From Alphaproteobacteria bacterium (lineage in GTDB: Bacteria > Myxococcota_A > UBA796 > GCA-2862545), in assembly GCA_020632915.1 (NCBI GenBank), contig JACKEP010000007.1, forward strand, positions 210,299 to 274,298: DNA of 64,000 nt. Direction: 5' to 3'. Below the pieces are notes generated by a model. It saw only the letters and a program-made list of their open reading frames with translations. It ran no database searches and was not told where the DNA came from. The translations under genes were made by a program, and so were the position numbers. Below are positions 7,518-17,874 of the stretch, in pieces (positions within the stretch are counted from its first letter, which is position 1; every line of letters begins with the position of its first letter).

Positions 7518-8768
7518 TCAGGCCTCGACCCCCGCCCCCATCGTCGTCCGCCCGGCGCCCCGCACGCTCCCGAGGGCTGCCAGGAGGTAGAGCAGGACCA
7601 CGGCCACCAGGGCGTGATCGCGCAGACCGTCGACCCACGGGGCCACCGGGTTGGTCACGCCGAGCGCCCGCTCGGCCAGCCAGGCCGTGGACGCGACGAT
7701 CGCGCCCCCCGCCGCGAGACCCCGCCACGCCGTGCCGAACGGGCCGCGTGCCAGCACCAGGAGCGCCGGCACCGTGACCGCGACCACAGCGAGTTGGGCC
7801 GCCTCGATCCCCAGGTTGAAGCCGACGAGCGCCGTCACGAGGCTCAGCCGGTCGACCCCGATCCCGGCGAGCGCCGACGCGAACGCCAGCCCGTGCAGCA
7901 GGCCGAACGCGCCGGCGATCCACGCCTCGCCGCCCACGCGCAGCGGTCGCAGGGCGTGGATCGCCGACACGAGAATGGACAAGGCGATCGCCGACTCCAC
8001 CACTGCGCCGGGGAGCGCGGCCGCGCCGACGGCGCCAAGCGCCAGCGTGACGGAGTGACCCACCGTGAACGCCGTCACGATGGCGAGCACGCGTCCCACC
8101 GCGGCGCGGGCGTTGTCGCGGGGCGCCCAGTGGCCGCGCACCGCGACCAGCGGCGCCGCCAGCAGCAACGTCAGCAGGAAGAGGAGGTGGTCGGTGCCCT
8201 CGGCGATGTGGACGGCGCCCAGCGCGAACGCCGCGCGCAGGCCGCGCATCGGACCCGCCCCCACGCGGTCCACGCGGAGTGCGGGCACCGTCGACGACAC
8301 CACGCCCACCACGACCGGGGCGGCATCGAGCCGTCCCATCGCGACGTCCGTGCCCCACGTCACCCACGTCTTGTGCGAGGCGACGACGCTGGAGATCGCG
8401 TCGTCCTCGACCCACAGCGTCGACAGGTCCGCCTCGGGAGGCACGTCGAAGCGCAGCGTCACGACGAGGTGGCTCGCCCCGTCGATCTGCGCCCACCGCT
8501 GGCCGGTGACCGTGCCCACCAGGGCCGTGCCGCGTGCGTCGTCGAGGTGGACGTGGGACGCCACCCACGGTGCGAGCACCTCGGGCCCCGGCAGCGGGTC
8601 GACCGGGTCGGCGCGCCGCTCCCGCGCCATCGCGAGCTGGTCGGCCGGGAGCTGCAGCTCGACGTCGACAGCGTCCACGCCGACGTCGAGCCGCAGGGCG
8701 CTCGAGAGCGCCGGATGGCCGAGAGCCACCCCTCCGTACAGCAGCAGCGCCGCGAGGGGGGGAGTCAC
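7518..8768 (-). CDS. HupE/UreJ-family membrane protein
   Basis: A 416-residue protein with a signal-like N-terminus, an extracytoplasmic beta-rich domain (about 20-175) and then several membrane segments. The membrane half carries the HupE/UreJ_2 signature HIAEGTDHLLFLLTLLL, FTVGHSVTLALG and LLHGLAFASALAG; the conserved His/Asp residues suggest metal handling, as in HupE nickel permeases. GTG at 8768 is chosen as start because it overlaps the stop of the upstream DUF3500 gene (GTGA), implying translational coupling; no ATG is better placed. Function is inferred from the family only. The longer frame upstream of 8768 is antisense-type noise over the partner gene. Confidence 0.82.
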   Translation of the reverse strand: MTPPLAALLLYGGVALGHPALSSALRLDVGVDAVDVELQLPADQLAMARERRADPVDPLPGPEVLAPWVASHVHLDDARGTALVGTVTGQRWAQIDGASHLVVTLRFDVPPEADLSTLWVEDDAISSVVASHKTWVTWGTDVAMGRLDAAPVVVGVVSSTVPALRVDRVGAGPMRGLRAAFALGAVHIAEGTDHLLFLLTLLLAAPLVAVRGHWAPRDNARAAVGRVLAIVTAFTVGHSVTLALGAVGAAALPGAVVESAIALSILVSAIHALRPLRVGGEAWIAGAFGLLHGLAFASALAGIGVDRLSLVTALVGFNLGIEAAQLAVVAVTVPALLVLARGPFGTAWRGLAAGGAIVASTAWLAERALGVTNPVAPWVDGLRDHALVAVVLLYLLAALGSVRGAGRTTMGAGVEA

Positions 8769-9934
8769 AGCTCGCCGCCGTAGTCGAACTGCTTGTCGCG
8801 CCAGATGGCGTGGTAGTGCGTCTCGTTCCGGAGGATCACGCCCGACTGGCAGGCCAGCTCCAGCCACAGCCGCGGACCGTCGATGCGGAAGTAGGTGCCC
8901 GCGACCTCGACGTCCGGTCCGCTGCTGCGGGTGCCGGTCCAGGCGATGTAGGTGTCGGCCAGGGCCTCGGTCGACAGGTAGTCGGCCATCAGCGCGTCGG
9001 AGATCTCCCCGTCGAAGTCCTGCACCCACTGCCCGATCGCGGTCTGCACGAGCGCCTGGTCGTCCGTGGACAGCTCCGACACCAGCACGCCCTGGCGCTG
9101 GCTGCCCGTGGGGTACTGCACCGCCGCGGTGCTGCCCGTGCCGTACTCGTCGGGCCCCAACAGGACGTCGGCCATCACGGTGCCGAGGAAGGCGTCGTCG
9201 AGCACGTCGCTGTCGAGCGCCTGGAACACCGCGGCGAACGCGGCGCCTTCGGTGACCACCGGCGCGTAGGTCTCGCCACCCAGCGTGAAGCTCGCCTTGG
9301 GCTCCGAGCCGATGTGGTTCGGCGTCGGGTACCCGACCCCGTCCACCCACGCGACGTTGTAGGCGAGGTGGTGGCCGCCGATCATCAGCGCCCAGTCCTC
9401 GGTGACCGACGGCGTGCCGAACACGGCGACGTAGTACAGGCCGTCGCCGTACCCACCACCGCCACCGCTCGACGACGCCAGGTAGGCATCGGCGGCGCGC
9501 ACGCCCACGTAGTCGGCGTAGCCGGCATCCGACAGCACCGTGGCCGCCACCTGCTCGGCCGCCGCACGGCTGGCGTCGGACATGTCCTCGAGCCGAAGGC
9601 CGGCGCGCGCCTTGCCACCCGTGGGCAGGTTCGACCACAGGGTGCGCGACGTGGTGTCGCTCAGGTCGTAGACCGCTTCCGCGCGCTCGTCGTCCGACAG
9701 CGTCGCCAGGAAGCCCTCGGTGGCGCACACGACCGCTTCGAGGGTGGTGGTGGTGTCGGTGCAGTCCACGGCGGTGAACACCGCCGAGTCGGTGACGTCG
9801 GTGTCCGTCACGTCCACCGTGTCGACGGTGGTGTCCGTGTCGGTCGTGCCGTCGTCGGTGTTGACGGTGCCCTCCACGCTCTGGCACGCACCCAGCGTCA
9901 GGGCCAGCATCGAAGTCCAGCGGCGCATTCCCAT
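8765..9934 (-). CDS. DUF3500-family lipoprotein
   Basis: A 389-residue predicted lipoprotein. A short hydrophobic leader ends in LTLGAC (lipobox Cys), followed by a Thr/Asp linker (TDTDTTVDTVDVTDTDVTDS) and a DUF3500 domain. Recognisable blocks are RTLWSNLPTG, RAGLRLEDMSDASRAAAEQV, WALMIGGHHLAYNVAW and the C-terminal RIDGPRLWLELACQ followed by HYHAIWRDKQFDYGGEL. The conserved His residues look like a metal or substrate site, but no reaction is established to my knowledge. GAGGAGGA upstream fixes the start. Its stop overlaps the start of the HupE-like gene by four bases, so the two probably work together at the cell surface. Confidence 0.85.
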   Translation of the reverse strand: MGMRRWTSMLALTLGACQSVEGTVNTDDGTTDTDTTVDTVDVTDTDVTDSAVFTAVDCTDTTTTLEAVVCATEGFLATLSDDERAEAVYDLSDTTSRTLWSNLPTGGKARAGLRLEDMSDASRAAAEQVAATVLSDAGYADYVGVRAADAYLASSSGGGGGYGDGLYYVAVFGTPSVTEDWALMIGGHHLAYNVAWVDGVGYPTPNHIGSEPKASFTLGGETYAPVVTEGAAFAAVFQALDSDVLDDAFLGTVMADVLLGPDEYGTGSTAAVQYPTGSQRQGVLVSELSTDDQALVQTAIGQWVQDFDGEISDALMADYLSTEALADTYIAWTGTRSSGPDVEVAGTYFRIDGPRLWLELACQSGVILRNETHYHAIWRDKQFDYGGEL

Positions 9935-10096
9935 GGCGTCGTCCTCCTCACACCTTGGAACCTACGAGATCGCACCTTGAGGAATCCTTGCGGGACCGAC
10001 GGGCACCCAGACGATGCCGCTGCCGACGACCTCGTCGGCGACCGACGACTGTGGGTGGTACGGTCCAGGGACCGCCCCCGCCGATGGACCCGTCCC

Positions 10097-10507
10097 ATGC
10101 CCGACCGCCCGTCCGCCGCGCTCCGGCTCTGCGCAACCCTGCTCGGCATCACGCTCGCGAGCGGGTGTCCGTCCCCGTTCTTGAGCCCCTGCCTCGCGGG
10201 CCCGCTCTCCGAGAGCCACTTCTGTGGCGACGACGGCGTCTCGTGCGGCACCCTCGCCGACCAGTCCAAGGGGTGCATGGGCTCGCACACCGAGCAGACC
10301 TGCCAGCTCGGTCCGGTGCCCTACGTCGTGGTCGGTGGCGACGACGCCTCCACGCTGTTCTTCGGACCCGAGGGCGCACTCGCCGCGGTGCGCCGCGTCG
10401 GCGAGGGCACCGACACCTGCGAGGACGCCTGGTTCGGCCTCGACTTGACGGGCTGCCAGCTCGTCGGCGAGCCCGAGCGGGTGCCGTGCGACCACAACGG
10501 CTTCTGA
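10097..10507 (+). CDS. Hypothetical lipoprotein
   Basis: A 136-residue protein I do not recognise. The N-terminus (MPDRPSAALRLCATLLGITL then ASGC) is a lipoprotein signal with the lipobox LASGC. The mature part has nine further Cys residues, several in pairs (CGDDGVSCG, CMGSHTEQTC, CEDAWFGLDLTGC), suggesting a disulfide-stabilised small domain outside the cytoplasm. A TACGGT -10-like hexamer lies at 10059-10064. The gene is divergent from the DUF3500 operon across a 162-bp gap that also carries CACCTTG twice as direct repeats near 9951 and 9975. Confidence 0.65.
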   Translation: MPDRPSAALRLCATLLGITLASGCPSPFLSPCLAGPLSESHFCGDDGVSCGTLADQSKGCMGSHTEQTCQLGPVPYVVVGGDDASTLFFGPEGALAAVRRVGEGTDTCEDAWFGLDLTGCQLVGEPERVPCDHNGF

Positions 10508-10633
10508 CCCGCGTTGCGCGATCGGCGCACGGATGTCGTTTCCCCCGGTGACCGACGCCTGCCGCGACGGTCCGCGGGCCGAGCGTCGACCGCCTCCGGG
10601 ACCGACGCGACGGGGAGCCCGCCGGGAGCCCCC

Positions 10634-12185
<1,552 letters not shown>

Positions 12186-12214
<29 letters not shown>

Positions 12215-13550
12215 CGCCCGCAGCCCGCACGGCACGGAACAGCGCGGGCAGCGCCACCGCCAGCGTGCCCGCCCGCAGCACGTACATCCCCAGGAACGCG
12301 GTCCACACCCCCGCGTTGCCCCACGCCGGTCGCAGCAGGCTGTCGAGCGCGAGGTACACCACGGCCGTCACCACCGCAGCGTTGCGCAACGCCCGCCCCC
12401 GCGTGGCCCCGAGGAACACCCCGTCGAGCAGCCACGCCGGCATGCCCAACGTCGGCACCACGGCACAGGCGAGCAGGAAGGTCCGCGCGACGCCACGGGC
12501 CTGCACGTCGGCCACCATGGCGTCGATCACGAGGCCTCCGAGCCCCGCGAACGCCAGCGAGAACGCCAGCCCGGCCGCGAGCGACAGCTCGCCCGTCACC
12601 CGGATCGCCCGGGCCAGCCGACCCGCGTCCCCTGCCCCGACGGCCTCGCCCACCTCCTTCTCCGCGACGAACGCGAAGGCGTCGAGCACGAACGCGCTCA
12701 CGGTGATGAACTGCAGCAGCACCTGGTTGCCCGCCAGCGCCGCCACCCCCACCAGCGACCCGCTGCGGACGAACCAGCCGAACGAGGCCAGCAGCGCCAG
12801 CGTGCGCACGAGGATGTCGCGGTTGGCCGTGAACAGCGCCGCCCAGCGGTCGCGCTGCCAGAGCGACGCCCGCAGCGACGCCGCGTCCCGCAGGCCGTCG
12901 CGCACGAGCCAAAGACCCACGCCGAGCGCGAGCCACTCAGCCATCGCCGTGCCCGCGCCGATGCCGGCCGTGCCCCAGCCGAGCGCACCGGCGAGCACGG
13001 CGTCCAGGACCGCGTTCGTGCCGTTGAGCACCACCTGGTAGACGAGCAGGGCGCGGGTGCGTCCCATGCCGAGCAGCCAGCCCATCACGGCGAACCCGGT
13101 GAGCGCGGCCGGCGCGCCGCCGATGCGCGCGACCATGTAGGCGCTCGCGCGGGTCCGCACGTCGTCCGGCGCCTCGAACAGGCCGAGCGCCCCCTGCTGC
13201 AGCCACGGGAACGCCAGCGCCACGCCCACGCCCAGCGCCGCACCCAGCGCCAGCGCGCGGACGAGGATCGCGTGGACCTCCGTGTGACGGCCGCCCCCGC
13301 GGGCCTGGGCCGTCTGCCCCGTGGTCGCCATGCGCAGGAAGCCGAAGCTCCAGTACAGGAACGAGAACACCGTGGTCGCGACGGCGACGGCCGCGAGGTC
13401 CTCCTTGGTGCCGGTGCGCCCCATGACGGCCGTGTCGACCACGCCCGTCAGCGCCGTCGCCACCTGGGCCGCCACGATCGGCCACGCCAGCGCCAGCACC
13501 GCGCGCCGGCCCAGCGCGGCGGTCGTCTGCGGTGGGTGGTCGCGGTCCAT
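12186..13550 (-). CDS. MATE-family efflux transporter (DinF-like)
   Basis: A 454-residue polytopic membrane protein with about twelve hydrophobic segments in two similar halves. Features of the DinF branch of MATE cation/drug antiporters include LAWPIVAAQVATALTGVVDTAVMGR in helix 1, SFLYWSFGFLRMATTGQTAQA in helix 2 and, in the second half, NRDILVRTLALLASFGWFVRSG. It would export cationic or aromatic compounds in exchange for H+ or Na+. It has no regulator next to it. GAGGG four bases upstream supports the start. Confidence 0.88.
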
Positions 13551-13614
13551 CCGACCCTCGGCGGCGTGCGGGACCGTCCCCGCGCCCCCGACGGCTAGCC
13601 GACGCCAGCGCCCG

Positions 13615-14418
13615 CTACGAGCTCAGGAGCCCCTGGAGCTGACGGGCCACCAGTGCCGTGGCCCGCTTGGGCGCCACCCGGCTCGCGAGGAACATCAGCT
13701 TGCTGTCGTTGCCCACCAGGATGTGCAGCCGGCCCGCCTCGATGCCGTCGAGGATGATGCGGGCCGCGTCGGGGGGCGGCAGCGGCTTGAGCGGTCCGGC
13801 GTCGGCCTCGTCCATCCCCGCGATCTGCACGCCCGAGTTGGCCGCGATGTTCGTGCCCACGGCACCCGGCAGGATCACCGACACACCCACCTTCGTGTCG
13901 AGCAGCTCGGCGAACAGCCCCTCCGTGAGCAGCTTCACCGCCGCCTTCGCCGCGCCGTACATCGTCTGACCGGGCACCGGCAGGAAGCCGCCCATGCTGG
14001 AGACGTTGGCCACGTGGGCCTCGGGACGCGCCAGCAGGTGGGGCAAGAACGCCTTGAGCACGTGCAGCGTGCCGTACAGGTTGACCTGGATCATCCGGTC
14101 GATGACTGCAAAGTCCAGGTCGTTGAACCGCACGAACGGCTGGATGACGCCCGCGTTGTTGATCACGCCGTCGACCGCACCGTGGTGGGCGATCACCGCG
14201 TCGGGCAGGGCGAGGATCGCCTCCCGGTCGGTGATGTCGGCGACGTGCAGCGACAGGGCGTCGCCCGCCGCCGCCAACGATGCCGTCTCGTCGAGCCCTT
14301 CGCGCCGCAGGTCGACGGCAGCGACGCGCGCGCCACGCTTCAGCGCCGCGAGCACGAGCTCGCGGCCGATGCCGCTACCTCCTCCGGTGACGACGACGAC
14401 CTTGCCGGTGAGCTTCAT
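13615..14418 (-). CDS. Short-chain dehydrogenase/reductase (SDR)
   Basis: A 267-residue classical SDR. It has the cofactor motif TGGGSGIG (11-18), NNAG (87-90), the catalytic Ser in NVSSMGG (140-141) and YGAAK (Tyr154, Lys158). The Asp at the end of strand 2 (AAVDLRR) favours NAD(H). The start ATG overlaps the stop of the upstream flavoprotein gene (ATGA), so both are translated from one message. The pairing with a ketosteroid-dehydrogenase-like flavoprotein suggests a hydroxy/keto interconversion on a steroid- or terpenoid-like ring, but that is inference. Confidence 0.88.
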   Translation of the reverse strand: MKLTGKVVVVTGGGSGIGRELVLAALKRGARVAAVDLRREGLDETASLAAAGDALSLHVADITDREAILALPDAVIAHHGAVDGVINNAGVIQPFVRFNDLDFAVIDRMIQVNLYGTLHVLKAFLPHLLARPEAHVANVSSMGGFLPVPGQTMYGAAKAAVKLLTEGLFAELLDTKVGVSVILPGAVGTNIAANSGVQIAGMDEADAGPLKPLPPPDAARIILDGIEAGRLHILVGNDSKLMFLASRVAPKRATALVARQLQGLLSS

Positions 14419-16115
14419 GGGACGACCTCCTCGGTGCGGGGCGACGCGACCTTCGGCGCGCCGTGGGTGTCCAGCGCATGGTGCGCGCCAATCCACGCGA
14501 ACGTGACCGCGGGCCCCAGCGTGGAGCCGGGCCCCGGGTAGGTGCGGCCCATCACCGACGCCGTGGTGTTGCCCGCAGCGTAGAGGCCCTCGATCACGGT
14601 GCCGTCGGTGCGCAGCACGCGGGCGTGGGCATCGGTGAGCAGGCCCCCCTTGGTGCCCAGGTCGCCCGGCACCATCCGCGCTGCGTAGAACGGCGGGTGG
14701 GCGATGGGGCCCAGGTTGGGGTTGGGACGCACCGAGGCGTCGCCGTAGTAGCGGTCGTAGGCGGTGGCACCCCGATGGAACGCGCCGTCGACCCCGCGGG
14801 CGGCAGCCTCGTTGAACGCCGCCACAGTCGCCTTCAGGCCCTTCGCGTCGATGCCGCACTGGCGCGCGAGGTCGTCGAGCGTGTCGGCGCGCTGGAGGAA
14901 CCCCGAGGTGAACCAGTCCTTGGGGGTGAGCCCCGGGGGCGCCTGCCCGAACAGGTAGCGGCGGCGGTGGTGGGCATCGAGCACGAGCCACGTCGGCGCC
15001 GGCTCGCCGCCCGGGTTCAGGTCGAGCATGTCGTGGCCGGCGTCGATGTACGACGTCGACTCGTTGGTGAACCGCAGGCCGTTGGCGTCCACCAGGATGC
15101 AGCCGGGCATCGACCGCTCATAGACCGCGAACGCCGGCGTGCCGTCCGGCATCAGGAACGACGGGCCCCACCACGCGTCGTCCATCAGCGCCGTGGCCGC
15201 GCTCAGCTTCTCGCCCGCGAGGATGGCGTCGCCCGTGTCGCCAGGGCTGACCGAGGTGAACGTGTCGCCGACGGGCTGGTGGGCGCGCCGCATGGCGACG
15301 TTCCGGGCGAAGCCGCCGGCGGTGAGCATCACGCCCCGACGCGCGCGCACGCGCACCGGACGGCCGTCGCGCTCCACGACCACGCCGACCACGCGCCCGT
15401 CCTCCTCGACGAGCTCACGCATCGGCGACGACAACCACACCGGCACGTTCCGGTCCAACGCCAGCCGCATCAACCGGCCGAGCAGCGCCGCCCCGATGCC
15501 CAGCGGTCGACGACCGGTGAGCATCCACCACAGCGTGCGGGCGAACACCCGCATCGTCCCGACGAAGCCCGCCCAGGTGCGGACCGCCACCGGCAGGTAG
15601 TGCACGTCCCGCGTGGTCATCGCCACGGGCGGCGCGTTCGGCGGCCCCGCCAGCGTGGCGAGCCACGGGCCGAGGCGCTTGCCGTCGAAGACCGCGCACT
15701 CCACGCCGCGCCCGATCATCCCGCCCGGCTTGTCCGGGTAGTAGTCCGGATACAGCTCGGCGCGGATCCACGGGATCCCCTTGTCGGCCAGGTCCTGCAC
15801 CACCTTGGGTGCTGCGTCCACGAACGCCTCACGACGCGCCGCGCTGCTCGCCGGGCCGACGTCTCCGATCACCGCGTCGAGGTAGCGCAGGGCGTTGTCG
15901 CGGGAGTCGCCGGCGCCATCGCGGGCCATCAGGGGGTTGTTCGGCATCCACAGACCGCCGCCCGAGTAGGCCGACGTGCCGCCCCACTTCGGCTCCTTCT
16001 CGACGATCAGCGCGGTGCCACCGCGATCGGCGACCACGAGCGCCGCGACGTACCCGGCAGCCCCGCTCCCGACGACGACGACATCGACCTCTTGGTCCCA
16101 GGTCCGCGCAGCCAT
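14415..16115 (-). CDS. FAD-dependent 3-ketosteroid-delta1-dehydrogenase-like flavoprotein
   Basis: A 566-residue flavoprotein. The N-terminal dinucleotide motif VVVVGSGAAGYVAAL and KWGGTSAYSGGGLWMPNN bind FAD, and the C-terminal GLYAAGNTTASVMGRTYPGP is the signature of 3-ketosteroid-1-dehydrogenases and related fumarate-reductase-fold enzymes. These introduce a C=C bond next to a ketone in a steroid ring; the substrate here is not proven. The start is the ATG at 16115 with GGGAGG six bases upstream. It is the first gene of a two-gene operon with the SDR, divergent from a TetR regulator across twin 19-bp dyads. Confidence 0.83.
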   Translation of the reverse strand: MAARTWDQEVDVVVVGSGAAGYVAALVVADRGGTALIVEKEPKWGGTSAYSGGGLWMPNNPLMARDGAGDSRDNALRYLDAVIGDVGPASSAARREAFVDAAPKVVQDLADKGIPWIRAELYPDYYPDKPGGMIGRGVECAVFDGKRLGPWLATLAGPPNAPPVAMTTRDVHYLPVAVRTWAGFVGTMRVFARTLWWMLTGRRPLGIGAALLGRLMRLALDRNVPVWLSSPMRELVEEDGRVVGVVVERDGRPVRVRARRGVMLTAGGFARNVAMRRAHQPVGDTFTSVSPGDTGDAILAGEKLSAATALMDDAWWGPSFLMPDGTPAFAVYERSMPGCILVDANGLRFTNESTSYIDAGHDMLDLNPGGEPAPTWLVLDAHHRRRYLFGQAPPGLTPKDWFTSGFLQRADTLDDLARQCGIDAKGLKATVAAFNEAAARGVDGAFHRGATAYDRYYGDASVRPNPNLGPIAHPPFYAARMVPGDLGTKGGLLTDAHARVLRTDGTVIEGLYAAGNTTASVMGRTYPGPGSTLGPAVTFAWIGAHHALDTHGAPKVASPRTEEVVP

Positions 16116-16131
16116 GGGCGACCTCCCGATT

Positions 16132-16150
16132 TGGCGACAGCGTATCGCCA
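16132..16150. promoter_or_regulatory. Operator copy 1, TGGCGA-N7-TCGCCA
   Basis: Perfect 6-bp arms separated by seven bases, 17 bp upstream of the flavoprotein start. It matches a second copy 31 bp further on. The likely ligand is the divergent TetR-family regulator at 16251. Confidence 0.65.
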
Positions 16151-16162
16151 TTTGATCCGCAA

Positions 16163-16181
16163 TGGCTACACGGCGTCGCCA
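16163..16181. promoter_or_regulatory. Operator copy 2, TGGCTA-N7-TCGCCA
   Basis: The same 19-bp architecture as copy 1 with one arm mismatch. The two centres are 31 bp apart, three helical turns, so two dimers would sit on the same face of the DNA between the divergent promoters. Confidence 0.6.
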
Positions 16182-16250
16182 ACTCGTGAGCCTTGGTGAC
16201 GACCGCGCCGACGCTGGCTGTCACCACGCCCCGCGGCTACGAGGGCGCCC

Positions 16251-16853
16251 ATGTCGGACGAGGCCAGACGGACCAAGGGCGTACAGAGCGGACCGCGCAG
16301 CCGGCGGGTGCTGCGCAGCGTGCGCACCGCCACGCTCCAGGAGCTCGACCGCGCCGGCTACGATCAGCTCACGGTCGACGGCGTCGCGCGTGCGGCCGGG
16401 GTCCACCGCTCCACCATCTACCGGCGCTGGCCCACCAAGGCCGACCTCGTCGAGGCGCTGCTGGAGCCCCAGCTCGAGCGCCTCGACGCCACCCCGGCCA
16501 CGGGCTCGCTGGAGGACGACCTCGTGGCGCTCGTCCGCCAGCTCGGCGCCAACTTCGCCGAGCCCGAGGGTCGCGCGCTGGCGCGGGTGCTTCTCACCGA
16601 CGCCCCGGAGCTGCGCGCGCTGGCCGACGCCGCGCGCGTGCGCTCGGAAGCGATGTTTCGACGGGCCTTCGAGCGCGCGACCCTGCGCGGGGAGCTCGAC
16701 GCGGACGCCGACGTCGAGGTGCTGCGCCACCTCGCGTTCGTCGGCGCCGTCCACTGGGTCCTCGACCGCGACGCCCCACCCGACGTGCCGCAGTGCCGTC
16801 GCCTCGTCCGCGCCGTGCTCGCCGCCACCCGGCTGCCGCCCGAGGCCCGCTGA
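16251..16853 (+). CDS. TetR-family regulator (divergent to flavoprotein/SDR operon)
   Basis: A 200-residue TetR-family protein. The HTH region (about 30-70) reads LTVDGVARAAGVHRSTIYRR followed by WPTKADLVEALLEPQL, the usual recognition helix and linker. The C-terminal helical domain is of the type with an ALARVLLTDAPELRALADAARVRSEAMFRRAFERA helix pair, as in many regulators of lipid or steroid-like catabolism. It is divergent from the flavoprotein/SDR operon with twin operators between them, so autoregulation and repression of that operon are likely. Confidence 0.87.
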   Translation: MSDEARRTKGVQSGPRSRRVLRSVRTATLQELDRAGYDQLTVDGVARAAGVHRSTIYRRWPTKADLVEALLEPQLERLDATPATGSLEDDLVALVRQLGANFAEPEGRALARVLLTDAPELRALADAARVRSEAMFRRAFERATLRGELDADADVEVLRHLAFVGAVHWVLDRDAPPDVPQCRRLVRAVLAATRLPPEAR

Positions 16854-16856
16854 CCG

Positions 16857-17777
16857 TCAGTCGGCCGCAGGCACGGCGCGCAGGTCGAGCCCGGCGCGAC
16901 ACGCCGCCAGGAACGCGCGCCGTCGCGGGTGGGGCAGCCGGCTCGTCGGCCACACCAGCGACAGCGTGGCCGCGCCGACCTCCCAACCCGGCAGCACGGG
17001 CACGAGCTCCCCGCGCGCCACCCGCGCCGCCGCCGCGAAGAACGGCACGTAGGCGATGCCGGCGCCGAGCGCTGCCGCCGTGGGGGGGAACGTCAGGCTG
17101 CTCGACCGCAGCGGCGCCTGGAAGCGCAGCTCGAGGTGCGCGCCCGTGCCCGCCTGGGTCATCCGAAGCGGCATCGGTCCACGGCTCGACCACGAGGCGA
17201 CCGTGTCGTGGTCGGCCAGCTGGTCCGGATGCGACGGCGTGCCGCGTCGGGCGAGGTAGGCCGGCGAGGCGAACAGCCCGCCCCCCAGGGTGTCCAGCCG
17301 GATGAGCTGGAGCGCGTCGGTGCTCGGCAGCGGGCCGAGGTGGATGCGGAACGCGAAGTCGAAGCGCTCCGCCACCAGGTCCACCCGCCGATCCGACAGG
17401 TCCACCTCCAGCTCGATCTGGGGGTGATCGGCCCGAAACCCTGTCAGGAACCGCACCATGGGCTCGGCGATGCCGAGGTCCTGAGGCATCGACAGGCGCA
17501 GCTCGCCCGCGAGATCGTCGTGGGCGTCGTGGACCTCCTGCGCCGCACGCCGCAGGTCGCGCACGGCGCCCGCGGTGCGTTCGTAGAGGCCGCGCCCGAC
17601 GTCGGTGAGCTGGAACAAGCGCGCGTGCCGCACCACCAGCTCCTCGCCGAGATCCGCCTCCAAACGGGCGAGTCGTCGGCTCACGGTGGACTTCGGCACC
17701 CCGAGCGCCCGCGCCGCCCCCGCCAGCGACCCCGCGTCCACCGCCTCGACGTAGGTCGCCAGGTCCTCCAGCTGCAT
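16857..17777 (-). CDS. LysR-family regulator (divergent to DoxX/dioxygenase)
   Basis: A 306-residue LysR regulator. The HTH is within residues 1-60 (GSLAGAARALGVPKSTVSRR, LARLEADLGEELVVRHARLF). The effector domain follows with RLSMPQDLGIAEPMVRFLTGF and the Asp-rich DLSDRRVDLVAERFDFAFRI. It ends three bases from the convergent TetR gene. Two copies of GGTTGC-N6-GCAAC lie between it and the DoxX gene, the first directly abutting its start codon, so binding would also block its own expression. It probably controls the DoxX/LigB-type dioxygenase pair. Confidence 0.87.
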   Translation of the reverse strand: MQLEDLATYVEAVDAGSLAGAARALGVPKSTVSRRLARLEADLGEELVVRHARLFQLTDVGRGLYERTAGAVRDLRRAAQEVHDAHDDLAGELRLSMPQDLGIAEPMVRFLTGFRADHPQIELEVDLSDRRVDLVAERFDFAFRIHLGPLPSTDALQLIRLDTLGGGLFASPAYLARRGTPSHPDQLADHDTVASWSSRGPMPLRMTQAGTGAHLELRFQAPLRSSSLTFPPTAAALGAGIAYVPFFAAAARVARGELVPVLPGWEVGAATLSLVWPTSRLPHPRRRAFLAACRAGLDLRAVPAAD

Positions 17778-17795
17778 GGTTGCCTCCGCGCAACC
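17778..17795. promoter_or_regulatory. LysR site 1, GGTTGC-N6-GCAACC
   Basis: A perfect dyad with 6-bp arms immediately upstream of the LysR start codon at 17777. The inner T-N11-A spacing fits the LysR box. A second site lies 40 bp downstream toward the target gene. Confidence 0.65.
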
Positions 17796-17817
17796 TTACC
17801 TCCCGCTCATGCGGTCT

Positions 17818-17835
17818 GGTTGCTCTGGTGCAACG
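17818..17835. promoter_or_regulatory. LysR site 2, GGTTGC-N6-GCAACG
   Basis: Same architecture as site 1 with one terminal mismatch, 40 bp from it and 40 bp before the DoxX start. Probably the activation site that positions RNA polymerase. Confidence 0.6.
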
Positions 17836-17874
17836 CGCATACCCTACGGGTGTCCCCTCGACGAGGAGCTCCCC

